Numbered from the stretch's first letter, positions 44,016 to 51,747 are shown. The stretch: DNA of 64,000 nucleotides from Nostoc sp. TH1S01 (GCA_018993265.1 JAGKSW010000035.1:1-64000), one strand, 5' to 3'. The notes: generated by a model not told the origin, from the letters alone. A program made the numbers and translations.

Positions 44016-45686
44016 TCAGGACTCAGTTGTTGATGAGCGTTCAAAAGCTGGACAATAGCCTTCAAGGGTGACTTTAAAGTTATATAAGGGCGAAACAGGG
44101 TTCCAACAACGCTGTCCTCTTTGGTGTCGGCAAGTGCCACAGCAGTCAACATCTGATAAAGTATAGCGATCGCTACTTTGATTTAGTAATTCTCTTTGCG
44201 ATAATCCCCGTAAAACAATTTCTTCTCCTTGCCAACGCGCTTCAATTAAGCCAGTATCGGCAAATTCCCGCCAACGCGGATCTTCAGTAATCGTTTCTGG
44301 TAACGTAATTGTGATGACTGTGGCTAATTCTGTCAGTTCTCCTTCGTAGTTCGTCTCCGGTGCAGCTGGTTGAACAAATGTATCCCCAATTGGCAGTTCT
44401 ACTGAGGTGTTAGCTGCTGGCGAATGGACGTGATAGCGATTTTGTAATTCCTCTAAGCTAGTGAGATCAGCTAAGTAAGCAGCAGAACCGTGAACAAATA
44501 AGACGTGCTGGGGGCGCAAATTGTGAATAAGTTGAGTTGTACCAGGGCCATCACTATGTTGAGCCAGCAAGTAGCTTTCTACAGTGGTGGGAGCTAAATA
44601 CTGTTTGTTAATTTTTATATCAATTTTTTCTGGTAGGAGGATCAGCCAAGGGCCTGTATTGGGTTGGCAATATTCCCTTAAATCAGCATTTGAGTCTGTG
44701 AGAACAATACAGGGGGACTGTCCTACAACAGTACGCCGTTCTGGCTGCAAGCGCCGGACTCTCGGACGCACCCGTTCATCCCAAAACAAGGGTTGATGGC
44801 GAGCAAAGTTCTGTACGGATGGGGGAAGATAAGGTAAAAGTTCTAGATAAGCATCGCAGCCTTTAGCCACAGTACCATCCACCCAAATATCTAAATCCCG
44901 TCCGGTGAAGTGATGATGACTCCGCAGCAGCATTAATAGTTCTTGTCCCAAACCTAATGCGGGGGTGGGGAGGATTACAGAATGAGATTCTGCTATGGCG
45001 CGATTAATTCTTTCCGCTAATTGGTTTTCTTGGTTCCGGCGGTGGGGATGACGAGATGTCCCGTAAGTACCTTCGATTATTAACACATTTACATCTAATC
45101 CCCGCAGTTCTTCTAAGCGCAAACCTTCTACTAATCGGGAATTGGATAAGAAAAAGTCACCTGTGTATAGTACTTTGTAAGAGCGATGCTCGGTTGTGTA
45201 GGTGAGTAAAATTGCCACAGCCCCTGGTAAGTGTCCGGCGGGAAATAACTCTACTACTAAACCTTCTTGCAATTCTATGGGCGATCGCAAAGGCAGAGCA
45301 TGACACAATTGGGGAATATCTTTGAGGTTTTGTTCTGGCCAATTTAATGGCAGTAATTTGGTAGTGACTTCGCTGGCATAAATAGGTAAAAGCGGAAAAG
45401 CTTTATGTAATGCCAACACACCTCTAGCATGATCTGGGTGAGCATGACTGATCAATACCACATCTGCTGGTAAGGGTGAACTACCTCGACGTGCCGACTT
45501 AGTTAGCCCCTTTTGCAATAAAGCAATGTTACCCATTCCACAATCTAGCAGAATGCGATGCGGCCCCATTTTGACCAGTAAACATACACCCTCATCATTA
45601 TGCTGGACACTGAAAGGAAAACAGTTTAATTCAACATTAGTTTCCTCAGTATCAAAGCGAGAGGATGCCGACAGATTATCCCTCAT
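44016..45686 (-). CDS. MBL-fold beta-CASP hydrolase (predicted RNA-processing exonuclease)
   Basis: 556 residues. Metallo-beta-lactamase motif LISHAHPDHARGVLAL with zinc ligands, followed by LYTGDFFLSNSRL and a beta-CASP insert (IIEGTYGTSRHPHRRNQENQLAERINRAI). The HVLFVHGSA region supplies the late His. An unusual C-terminal Cys-rich segment (CCGTCRHQRGQRCWNPVSPLYNFKVTLEGYCPAF) likely binds another zinc or Fe-S cluster. Predicted RNA nuclease or related hydrolase; cyanobacteria hold several. It reads opposite to the following 40-residue gene cluster. Confidence 0.82.
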   Translation of the reverse strand: MRDNLSASSRFDTEETNVELNCFPFSVQHNDEGVCLLVKMGPHRILLDCGMGNIALLQKGLTKSARRGSSPLPADVVLISHAHPDHARGVLALHKAFPLLPIYASEVTTKLLPLNWPEQNLKDIPQLCHALPLRSPIELQEGLVVELFPAGHLPGAVAILLTYTTEHRSYKVLYTGDFFLSNSRLVEGLRLEELRGLDVNVLIIEGTYGTSRHPHRRNQENQLAERINRAIAESHSVILPTPALGLGQELLMLLRSHHHFTGRDLDIWVDGTVAKGCDAYLELLPYLPPSVQNFARHQPLFWDERVRPRVRRLQPERRTVVGQSPCIVLTDSNADLREYCQPNTGPWLILLPEKIDIKINKQYLAPTTVESYLLAQHSDGPGTTQLIHNLRPQHVLFVHGSAAYLADLTSLEELQNRYHVHSPAANTSVELPIGDTFVQPAAPETNYEGELTELATVITITLPETITEDPRWREFADTGLIEARWQGEEIVLRGLSQRELLNQSSDRYTLSDVDCCGTCRHQRGQRCWNPVSPLYNFKVTLEGYCPAFERSSTTES

Positions 45687-45992
45687 GCTTTCCCCCCTCC
45701 AACCTGATCACCTTTGATGCATCGCAAAAGCTTGAGTTTTGGAGATTTTGCTTTTGTGACATAGGGCTAAGTGTGGTACTGCGCCCATATACCCTGAGAT
45801 TACGGATTTTTGATTGGAGAGAACGCCTCTTACAAACCCATATTGGTTCGTCAAAGCTGGGCATGATTTACCTTGAAAAAGTGCTGAGTGCTGAGTCGAA
45901 AGTGCTGAGTAAAAATACTACTCATTAGTTCCTTGTCCCTAGCCCTAGTTTCTTTTTCATTTGTCTTGCTGTACGCAGTTTATGACTGCTAG
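45687..45992. other. Intergenic region with heptameric repeats
   Basis: Frames seen at 45665-45928 and 45676-45864 look accidental. Around 45884-45912 are gtgctgagtgctgagt heptamers, and near 45932-45951 cttgtccctagccctag. It separates two minus-strand genes. Confidence 0.4.
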
Positions 45993-46115
45993 TTAATGTG
46001 CAGAGCCATTGCCATGATAGTTCTCTGAATCATAAAATCCATTTTTCGTACCAAAAAATAGGCACGCAACAGTAAACACTACTGTTAATCCAGCCAGGAT
46101 CAGCTTGACATCCAT
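45993..46115 (-). CDS. 40-residue single-helix membrane protein
   Basis: ATG 46115 to TAA 45993, 40 residues. The product begins MDVKLILAGLTVVFTVACL and continues FFGTKNGFYDSENYHGNGSAH. It has one hydrophobic helix (LILAGLTVVFTVACLFFG) with a soluble, Gly/His/Asn-rich C-terminus. It resembles the very small thylakoid proteins conserved in cyanobacteria, though I cannot attach it to a named subunit. Below the length cut of most gene callers. Confidence 0.65.
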   Translation of the reverse strand: MDVKLILAGLTVVFTVACLFFGTKNGFYDSENYHGNGSAH

Positions 46116-46430
46116 AGTCTACTACCCTCTACTAAAGACTTTCTTATCTTAATAGAATGACTCCACTGGCGGGAGGAATCACTAGAAAATCTTTACTATG
46201 CTGGGGTTGATGGTGCAGTAAGTAGATTTACTCTTATGAGACAGATTGTAAAACTTTTCGGTACACCTGTCCATCTATTAACATCAGCAGATTTTATGAC
46301 CATAAAAGTACTTTTGTACTAGTAATAACTTACGGATATTAAAAATACTTTTATCTCTCACTTTACTTATATAATTTAGCAAACAAATAATTAGCTTACT
46401 TAACTTTTGTATATAAATATTCTAAAAATT

Positions 46431-46470
46431 AAACATCTGAATGTTTCAATATTTAGCTATTCAGATGTTT
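46431..46470. promoter_or_regulatory. Inverted repeat upstream of parA
   Basis: aaacatctgaa (46431-46441) and ttcagatgttt (46460-46470) are perfectly inverted over 11 bp, 18 bp apart; further aaatgttt words follow to 46479. Position 40-80 bp before the ParA start fits an operator or parS-like centromere. The rest of 46116-46430 shows no gene. Confidence 0.45.
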
Positions 46471-46509
46471 AAATGTTTAAATCGCGTAAAATCTTGGCAG
46501 ATAAATCAA

Positions 46510-47100
46510 ATGATCATCACCGTAGCCGCCTTTAAAGGGGGGGTAGGTAAGTCAACGACAGCGTTGCATTTAGCTACATACTTTCAGAACAAAGCTGACA
46601 CACTATTAGTAGATGGAGATTTAAACCGTAGTGCTTTAGATTGGTCTAACCGGGGCTGTTTACCTTTTAAAGTTGCTGATGAAGCGCAAGCAGTCAGTTT
46701 AGCTAAACTTTATGAGCATATAGTAATAGATACTCCTGCCAGACCTGATGCAGATGAGTTAAAAACGCTGGCGAAAGGGTGTGATTTATTAGTTATACCA
46801 ACTACTCCAGATGCGATCGCATTAACTGCAACATTACAAATGGTAGATTCACTGCAAAAACTCAAAACCAGCTACCGAATTTTGCTCACTCTCATACCCC
46901 CTTATCCCAACAAGGCGGGAGAAGAAGCAAGAACCACCTTGTTAAATGCTGGTTTACCTATATTTCAATCAGGTATTCGGCGACTGGCTGTATTTCAACG
47001 TGCTGCTTTAGAAGGAGTTCCTGTAAATGCTGTTAAAGACCCATACGCTCAAATTGCTTGGCGGTGTTACGCTGAAGCCGGAAAAGAGATATTGAATTAA
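46510..47100 (+). CDS. ParA family ATPase
   Basis: 196 residues from ATG 46510 (a longer frame from 46441 runs through the inverted repeat). Deviant Walker A: AAFKGGVGKSTTALHLA (about 7-23), with both lysines of KGGxGKS; Walker A' VDGDLNRSALDW; Walker B HIVIDTPARPD. Typical small ParA/Soj-like protein that positions DNA or other cargo. The following RHH gene completes a two-gene partition module. No replication initiator is near, so it is chromosomal or part of an integrated element. Confidence 0.88.
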   Translation: MIITVAAFKGGVGKSTTALHLATYFQNKADTLLVDGDLNRSALDWSNRGCLPFKVADEAQAVSLAKLYEHIVIDTPARPDADELKTLAKGCDLLVIPTTPDAIALTATLQMVDSLQKLKTSYRILLTLIPPYPNKAGEEARTTLLNAGLPIFQSGIRRLAVFQRAALEGVPVNAVKDPYAQIAWRCYAEAGKEILN

Positions 47101-47136
47101 GTCAAAAGAATTAAACTGTTTAATCAATAACAATTA

Positions 47137-47400
47137 ATGAATAACAAGAAAAAGACAAGCCGTTTTGATGAGTTAATTGATGCTGCGCGTAGTCGCCAAC
47201 TCAGAGATAAATTGCCAACTGTTGACGAAAAACCAGCTTCTCGCACCAAAAGCACTGACCCAGATTATACCCGTACAACTATTTATTTACCTAAACAACT
47301 ACATCGCCGACTCAAAGCCGCCGCAGTCTCTCAAGAACGGCAAATGAGTGATATTGTCACAGAATTGATTGAACAATGGCTGTTAACTCAATCTGATTAA
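47137..47400 (+). CDS. Ribbon-helix-helix protein, partner of ParA
   Basis: 87 residues: a disordered, basic N-terminus (KKKTSRFDELIDAARSRQLRDKLPTVDEKPASRTK) followed by RTTIYLPKQLHRRLKAAAVSQERQMSDIVTELIEQWLL, a clear ribbon-helix-helix DNA-binding fold. As in ParG/Omega-type proteins it should bind the centromere, stimulate ParA and repress the operon. Starts 36 bp after parA. Confidence 0.8.
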   Translation: MNNKKKTSRFDELIDAARSRQLRDKLPTVDEKPASRTKSTDPDYTRTTIYLPKQLHRRLKAAAVSQERQMSDIVTELIEQWLLTQSD

Positions 47401-47473
47401 CTGGGGTGGTCAAAATTTGCCTACCGACGAAAAGATACTTGACATAAAGCTGGTGTTTGTGAAGATATAGAAT

Positions 47474-47890
47474 ATGCCAACTAAAGATATATTTCATCAA
47501 GTCGTAAAATTAGCTTTACAAAAAGATGGTTGGACAATTACAGATGATCCCTTATCGTTGCAACTAGAAGATGATCAAGTATTTATAGATTTGGGTTCTG
47601 AACGTTTAATTGCTGCACAGCGAGACCAAGAAAAGATAGCTGTGGAAATCAAGAGTTTTCTTGCTCCTTCAAATTTATCTGAGTTTCATACCGCACTTGG
47701 TCAGTTTTTAAACTATCGTATTGTGCTGCGAGAAAAACAACCGGAACGTGTGCTTTATTTAGCGGTAAATTTAGACACTTATAATGATTTTTTTAGCCGC
47801 CAACTCCCCAAAATGAGTATTAAAGAATACCAATTAAAATTGATGATTTTTGACCCATTTCAGGAGGAAATAGTAGAATGGATAAAGTAG
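47474..47890 (+). CDS. xisH: XisH family protein
   Basis: 138 residues of the XisH family, named after the fdxN-element excision factors of Anabaena. The nuclease-like core is visible: VFIDLGSERLIAAQRDQEKIAVEIKSFL (D...ExK pattern) and EFHTALGQFLNYRIVL. Overlaps xisI by 13 bp. Although originally linked to fdxN element excision, xisHI pairs are scattered in cyanobacteria and behave like a two-component accessory module; no fdxN element is here. Confidence 0.92.
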   Translation: MPTKDIFHQVVKLALQKDGWTITDDPLSLQLEDDQVFIDLGSERLIAAQRDQEKIAVEIKSFLAPSNLSEFHTALGQFLNYRIVLREKQPERVLYLAVNLDTYNDFFSRQLPKMSIKEYQLKLMIFDPFQEEIVEWIK

Positions 47891-48213
47891 AGAAATATCA
47901 ACAAATTATCAAAGAAGTTCTTACCGAGTATAGTCAAATTAAGCCAGCTAATGGAGAAATTGAAGTAATTCCTATTTTTAATAGTGAAGCAAATATCTAT
48001 CAAATTATCCATTTAGGATGGGATAATCGTCACCGGATTTATGGCTGTACAGTTCATATTGATATTAAAGATGACAAAGTTTGGATTCAAAATGATAATA
48101 CTGAAGTGGGTATTGCGAATGAATTGGTAGATAGAGGTATACCAAAGCAAGATATTGTAATTGGATATCAAGCACCTTATTTGAGGCATTTTACAGATTA
48201 TGCTGTTGGTTAA
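47878..48213 (+). CDS. xisI: XisI family protein
   Basis: 111 residues. HLGWDNRHRIYGCTVHIDIKDDKVWIQNDNTE and ELVDRGIPKQDIVIGYQAPYLRHFTDYAV define the family. Pairs with XisH from the overlapping gene. A second xisI at 60334 shares the same motifs. Confidence 0.92.
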   Translation: MDKVEKYQQIIKEVLTEYSQIKPANGEIEVIPIFNSEANIYQIIHLGWDNRHRIYGCTVHIDIKDDKVWIQNDNTEVGIANELVDRGIPKQDIVIGYQAPYLRHFTDYAVG

Positions 48214-48229
48214 TATGTCTCACGCAGAG

Positions 48230-48273
48230 GAGGCAGCGCGTTGCGGGGGTTCCCCCTGTTGTAGCGACTGCCG
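48230..48273. repeat. 44-bp dispersed repeat, copy 1
   Basis: Begins gaggcagcgcgttgcggggg and ends tgtagcgactgccg, with internal gggggttccccc able to form a hairpin. Matches 63263-63306 at 43 of 44 positions, where the second copy lies inside the mazF reading frame. Confidence 0.85.
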
Positions 48274-48376
48274 TCACGCAAAGGCGCAGAGAGGAATGAC
48301 CGCAATTTTACTCAAATCGCCCAAATAACCGATACAATCGTTTAAAACAACTCTAAATTATATTTAAGCGATCGCT

Positions 48377-48781
48377 ATGGTAACTAAATCTAATATTCAG
48401 GTGACTGTTTCCCTGACGGAGTTGGGTTTGGATGATGAAGAGTTGCAAGCCCAAGTACAGAATTTGCTTCCCCAGTTGCGAGAGGTCGATGGCGTAGAGG
48501 ATGCAGATTTAGTTGCGGTTACGGATGTACCAGAAGGTTCTAAGGCTTTGGGTGGTTTTTTGTTGGGGTTTTTGAATGCAGAGGTTAACCCCAAAAACCT
48601 GAAAGCTTTGTTTGGGTTTCTGGGCGATCGCTTTGGCAACAAACCAATTAAAATTGTGGTGAAAGCGCCTGATGGTAGAGAACTCAACATAGAAGCCAGC
48701 AGCCGCGAAGAATTTAACTTTGCTTACCAAAAAGCCCAAGAATTTCTCAACAACTCCTCGTCAAACAGCAACAATGGCTAA
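48377..48781 (+). CDS. Small EACC1-like accessory protein
   Basis: 134 residues: VTVSLTELGLDDEELQAQVQNLLPQLREVDGVEDADLVAV, then GSKALGGFLLGFLNAEVNP, then KPIKIVVKAPDGRELNIEASSREEFNFAYQKAQEFL. This resembles the effector-associated constant component (EACC1) type of small proteins that accompany caspase-like or trypsin-like proteases in cyanobacterial and actinobacterial conflict systems (description from memory). Its stop overlaps the next start by 8 bp (ATGGCTAA), so translation is coupled to the caspase gene. Confidence 0.65.
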   Translation: MVTKSNIQVTVSLTELGLDDEELQAQVQNLLPQLREVDGVEDADLVAVTDVPEGSKALGGFLLGFLNAEVNPKNLKALFGFLGDRFGNKPIKIVVKAPDGRELNIEASSREEFNFAYQKAQEFLNNSSSNSNNG

Positions 48782-50897
48782 GGTAGCACTGCTAATTGGG
48801 ATTAGTGAATATCAGGAACCAACATTAGCACCGCTACCCAAGGCTGTGGAAGATGTGGAGGCGATGCGGCGTGTGTTAAAAAACCCGGAAATGGGGGGGT
48901 TTGATGATGTTAAAACATTGACTAATGCTCCACGCCAAGAAATGGCTGAGGCTATTGAGGAATTGTACGCCAAGTGTCAGAAAGATGATTTGGTACTTTT
49001 GTATTTTTCTGGGCATGGTGTAACCGTGGATAATGGTGAGTTTTACTTTTCCACTCGCATCACCCGTAAAGATGCAGGAAAATTGCGGACAGCTTCAGCT
49101 ATAGCCGCGAAAGATGTACATGGCTGGATGAACAGCAGCAAATCGAAGCGCAGGGTAGTAATTTTAGATTGCTGCTTTAGCGGTGCTTTTGCCAAAGGTT
49201 TGATAGCTAAAAATATTGGTACGATTGACCTACAACAGCAATTAGGCGGTGAAGGAACAGCAATTCTCACGGCTTCCACTTCTACACAATATGCTTTTGC
49301 ATCTGATGAATTAGACTTGTCGATTTACACTCAATATTTAGTAGAAGGCATAGAAAAAGGTGCAGCCGATAAAGATGGCGATGGTTTTATTGCGGTGGAT
49401 GAGTTGCATGACTACGCTAAAACCAAAGTCCAAGAAGCATCTCCCGCGATGACACCGGAGTTTTATCCTTTTAAAGATGGTTATCGGATTTTTCTGGCGA
49501 AGTCACCCAAGGATGATCCTAAGCTGAAGTATCGTAAGGAAGTAGAACAACGTGCCAAGTTAAATCAGGGTAAGCTTTCTGTTTTTGCACTGGAATTACT
49601 GGAATCTAAGCGGCTTGAGTGGCAATTATCAGATAATGAAGCTAGGGCAATCTTAGAAGAAGTATTGCAACCTTATCGAGAATATGAGCGGAAACGAGAG
49701 CGTTATGAACAGGCGTTAATTCGTGCAGTTAATGAAGAAAGATATCCGTTTAACGAGTTAATTCAAAAAGATTTACACGACTATCAGCAATATTTAGGAC
49801 TTAGGGATGAAGATATACAAGCAATTAAGCAGCTTATTTTAGCGCCAAAAGAAGCCGAATATCAGCGTCAGCAGGAAGAAATTGAAAGATTACTTCAAGA
49901 GCAACAAAGAGCCGAATATCAAAGGCAGGAAACTGAAAGGTTACGTCAGGAAGAACAAAGAAGGCGGGACGCTGAAAGGTTACGACAAGAACAACAAAAT
50001 ACAAAATCAACTCAAGGTATTCAAACTCGGACTTTTGAATTTAAAACAGCCACTATCACTGGTGTAAAGTCTGGGTTTTTGGGGATAGGAAAAAGTTGTG
50101 AAATTAGTCGCAGACGTGGAAGCGCCGAGTTTTTTACTGAAGACTTGGGTAATGGCGTAGTTTTAGAAATGGTGTCCATTCCTGGCGGTACATTCCTCAT
50201 GGGTTCGCCAGAGAGCGGGAAGGAACGACGCGACTCTGAAAGTCCGCAGCATAATGTCAATGTTCAACCCTTTTTTATGGGTAAGTTTCCCGTCACCCAA
50301 GGGCAGTGGCAAGCCGTTGCGGCTCTTGATAAAGTAAATATTGATTTAGATTCCGATCCATCCCGTTTTAAGGGTACTAACCGTCCTGTGGAGCGTGTTT
50401 CTTGGGATCATGCAGTTGAGTTTTGCGCTCGATTATCTAAAAAGACTGGTAAGATATATCGCTTACCCAGTGAGGCGGAATGGGAATATGCTTGTCGTGC
50501 GGGAACGACTACGCCGTTTTATTTTGGTGAAACGATTACGACAGAGTTGGCGAATTACAACGGAAATTATACTTACGGTTCTGCTCCCAAAGGTAAATAT
50601 CGGGAGCAGACAACCGATGTTGGGGAATTTCCTGCTAACCCCTTTGGTTTATTCGATATGTGTGGTAATGTATGGGAATGGTGTGAGGATGAGTGGCACG
50701 GAAATTATAATAATGCGCCGATTGATGGCAGTGCATGGGTGAATGAGAATAATAATCAATCTCGTCTGCTGCGCGGTGGTTCGTGGGACTCCTATCCGAG
50801 GTATTGCCGTTCGGCGAATCGCGGCGGGGATGGGCGTGACGGCAGGGGCAACCTCGTGGGTTTTCGGGTTGTGGTTGTGCGGGGCAGGGCTTCTTAG
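48774..50897 (+). CDS. Caspase-like protease fused to an FGE-sulfatase (CLec) domain, DGR-type target
   Basis: 707 residues from ATG 48774; the frame opens at 48720, but MAKVALLIGISEYQ is the family start. Peptidase C14 domain (1-240): His81 in LLYFSGHGV and Cys134 in VVILDCCFSG. A Glu/Arg/Gln-rich coiled coil (about 340-420) has imperfect ERLRQEEQRR repeats. The FGE-sulfatase domain (about 455-707) shows MVSIPGGTFLMGSPESG, RLPSEAEWEYACRAGT, WEWCEDEWHGNYN and LLRGGSW...GFRVVVV. Residues 672-694 look like the variable repeat of a diversity-generating retroelement (see findings). Likely a recognition module coupled to a protease, in a conflict or signalling setting. Confidence 0.85.
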   Translation: MAKVALLIGISEYQEPTLAPLPKAVEDVEAMRRVLKNPEMGGFDDVKTLTNAPRQEMAEAIEELYAKCQKDDLVLLYFSGHGVTVDNGEFYFSTRITRKDAGKLRTASAIAAKDVHGWMNSSKSKRRVVILDCCFSGAFAKGLIAKNIGTIDLQQQLGGEGTAILTASTSTQYAFASDELDLSIYTQYLVEGIEKGAADKDGDGFIAVDELHDYAKTKVQEASPAMTPEFYPFKDGYRIFLAKSPKDDPKLKYRKEVEQRAKLNQGKLSVFALELLESKRLEWQLSDNEARAILEEVLQPYREYERKRERYEQALIRAVNEERYPFNELIQKDLHDYQQYLGLRDEDIQAIKQLILAPKEAEYQRQQEEIERLLQEQQRAEYQRQETERLRQEEQRRRDAERLRQEQQNTKSTQGIQTRTFEFKTATITGVKSGFLGIGKSCEISRRRGSAEFFTEDLGNGVVLEMVSIPGGTFLMGSPESGKERRDSESPQHNVNVQPFFMGKFPVTQGQWQAVAALDKVNIDLDSDPSRFKGTNRPVERVSWDHAVEFCARLSKKTGKIYRLPSEAEWEYACRAGTTTPFYFGETITTELANYNGNYTYGSAPKGKYREQTTDVGEFPANPFGLFDMCGNVWEWCEDEWHGNYNNAPIDGSAWVNENNNQSRLLRGGSWDSYPRYCRSANRGGDGRDGRGNLVGFRVVVVRGRAS
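50780..50882 (+). other. Candidate DGR variable repeat (VR)
   Basis: From the Trp codon at 50784 to the GTT GTG run near 50880. Codons at 50787, 50790, 50793, 50802, 50817, 50823, 50829, 50838, 50841, 50847, 50850 and 50853 all end in C or T (GAC, TCC, TAT, TAT, AAT, GGC, GAT, GAC, GGC, GGC, AAC, CTC). That is what adenine mutagenesis of AAY Asn codons gives. The framework residues (CRSAN, GFRVV) match DGR targets. Confidence 0.7.
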
Positions 50898-50948
50898 CAC
50901 TTTACTCTTTTACTCTTTTGCCCTTTACACTTTTTTATTTACCCTTCC

Positions 50949-50961
50949 CGCGCGAAGCGCG
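50949..50961. other. GC-rich hairpin downstream of the VR
   Basis: cgcgc / gcgcg (5-bp stem, GAA loop), about 67 bp after the VR end and 24 bp before the avd fragment. DGR targets often have a hairpin after the VR; this could be it, or a terminator, since seven T follow nearby (50967-50973). Confidence 0.4.
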
Positions 50962-50984
50962 ACAAATTTTTTTAGATTTTACGG

Positions 50985-51107
50985 ATGAGTGATTTACCTA
51001 TAATACAGAAAACCTACGACTTAATCAAGTGGTACGTGCCAAGCGTAATTTCTCTTCTAGTCGCGCCATTACCACTTGACTATCTAATACATCTCCATGT
51101 TCGATAG
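50985..51107 (+). pseudogene. Truncated avd-like gene (DGR accessory protein), 5' fragment
   Basis: ATG at 50985 opens 40 codons. The first 19 (MSDLPIIQKTYDLIKWYVP) match the N-terminus of Avd/four-helix-bundle proteins of cyanobacterial DGRs, which continue with an ILN-type segment and about 100 more residues. Here similarity stops abruptly at 51041 and TAG follows at 51105. The lost part coincides with entry into the opposite-strand ParD-like gene. In intact DGRs the order is target-VR, avd, template repeat, reverse transcriptase; only the first two remain. The match is from memory. Confidence 0.7.
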
Positions 51108-51285
51108 AAGCAAGTCCATCTGCTAGTTTTTGCTGAGTTTCTTCTTCCCATTCCTGATAACCCTTTTCCCATTCTTCCAGTAGTTTCAAGGCTTTAATAA
51201 TCACATCTTCAGCATTTTCATATCTACCTGTAGCAATTCTGTTTTGGATAAATTGCTCATATTCTGCTTTGAGTTGGATATTCAT
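51025..51285 (-). CDS. ParD-like antitoxin without ParE
   Basis: 86 residues: MNIQLKAEYEQFIQNRIATGRYENAEDVIIKALKLLEEWEKG matches the ParD/CopG-type ribbon-helix-helix antitoxin start; the C-terminus has EWEEETQQKLADGLASIEHGDVLDSQVVMARLEEKLRLART. A parE toxin normally follows within a few bases, but here the DNA runs directly into the avd fragment, overlapping it by about 17 bp. The toxin is therefore gone. The 3' end of this gene marks a recombination junction. Confidence 0.78.
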   Translation of the reverse strand: MNIQLKAEYEQFIQNRIATGRYENAEDVIIKALKLLEEWEKGYQEWEEETQQKLADGLASIEHGDVLDSQVVMARLEEKLRLARTT

Positions 51286-51407
51286 AATTTTTAGCAGTTA
51301 ATTTAGAGTGCTATCTAGCCACATTCTAGCCAAACTACTATTTTAGAATGTGCGATCGCACATTATTTACCTCTTTTACCTAGATCCAACGAATGGCAAT
51401 CGGGGAT

Positions 51408-51447
51408 CTAAGCCTTGACGCGATAATATACTAAATATGCGATCGCT
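51408..51447. repeat. Direct repeat, left copy (HIP1 boundary)
   Basis: ctaagccttgacgcgataat... through gcgatcgct, 40 bp, repeated with one change at 52249-52288. The HIP1 core at its right end is where the two copies stop agreeing. Confidence 0.85.
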
Positions 51448-51483
51448 CTCATAATTTTTCACTGATGCAGGAGAGATAGGCTG

Positions 51484-51747
51484 ATGAATTATTCTGAATG
51501 GAGAGTGAAGGTTTTAGAAGAAGTTCAGCAAATTCCAGATGCTGAGTTAGCACAACTATATGAATTAATTCATGGTTTCCGACTTAGTTCAGAAACCAAA
51601 ACTAACAATGCTGCTGCAATTATGAAGTTTGCAGGTTGTTGGAACGATTTACCAGATCAAGTATATGGTGAATTTTTAGACGAGATGGCTATCCGTCGTC
51701 AGCAAGCATTTTCTCAAAGAACAAATCGTGAAACCAGCATTGATTGA
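51484..51747 (+). CDS. Antitoxin partner of a PIN toxin
   Basis: 87 residues: helical start EWRVKVLEEVQQIPDAELAQLYELIHGFRL followed by an unstructured neutralising tail AAIMKFAGCWNDLPDQVYGEFLDEMAIRRQQAFSQR, the usual layout of cyanobacterial VapB-like antitoxins. The toxin frame starts inside its 3' end (20-bp overlap), so translation is coupled. GAGAGATAGG ahead of ATG serves as ribosome binding site. Confidence 0.8.
   Translation: MNYSEWRVKVLEEVQQIPDAELAQLYELIHGFRLSSETKTNNAAAIMKFAGCWNDLPDQVYGEFLDEMAIRRQQAFSQRTNRETSID

Noticed and set aside
45665-45928. Small plus and minus frames between the beta-CASP gene and the 40-residue gene
   Set aside because: Overlap heptameric repeats and the beta-CASP start; no conserved-looking segments.
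47474-48213. fdxN-element (programmed DNA rearrangement) because of xisH and xisI
   Set aside because: No nif/fdxN genes or XisF-like serine recombinase in the window; xisHI pairs are widespread independent modules.
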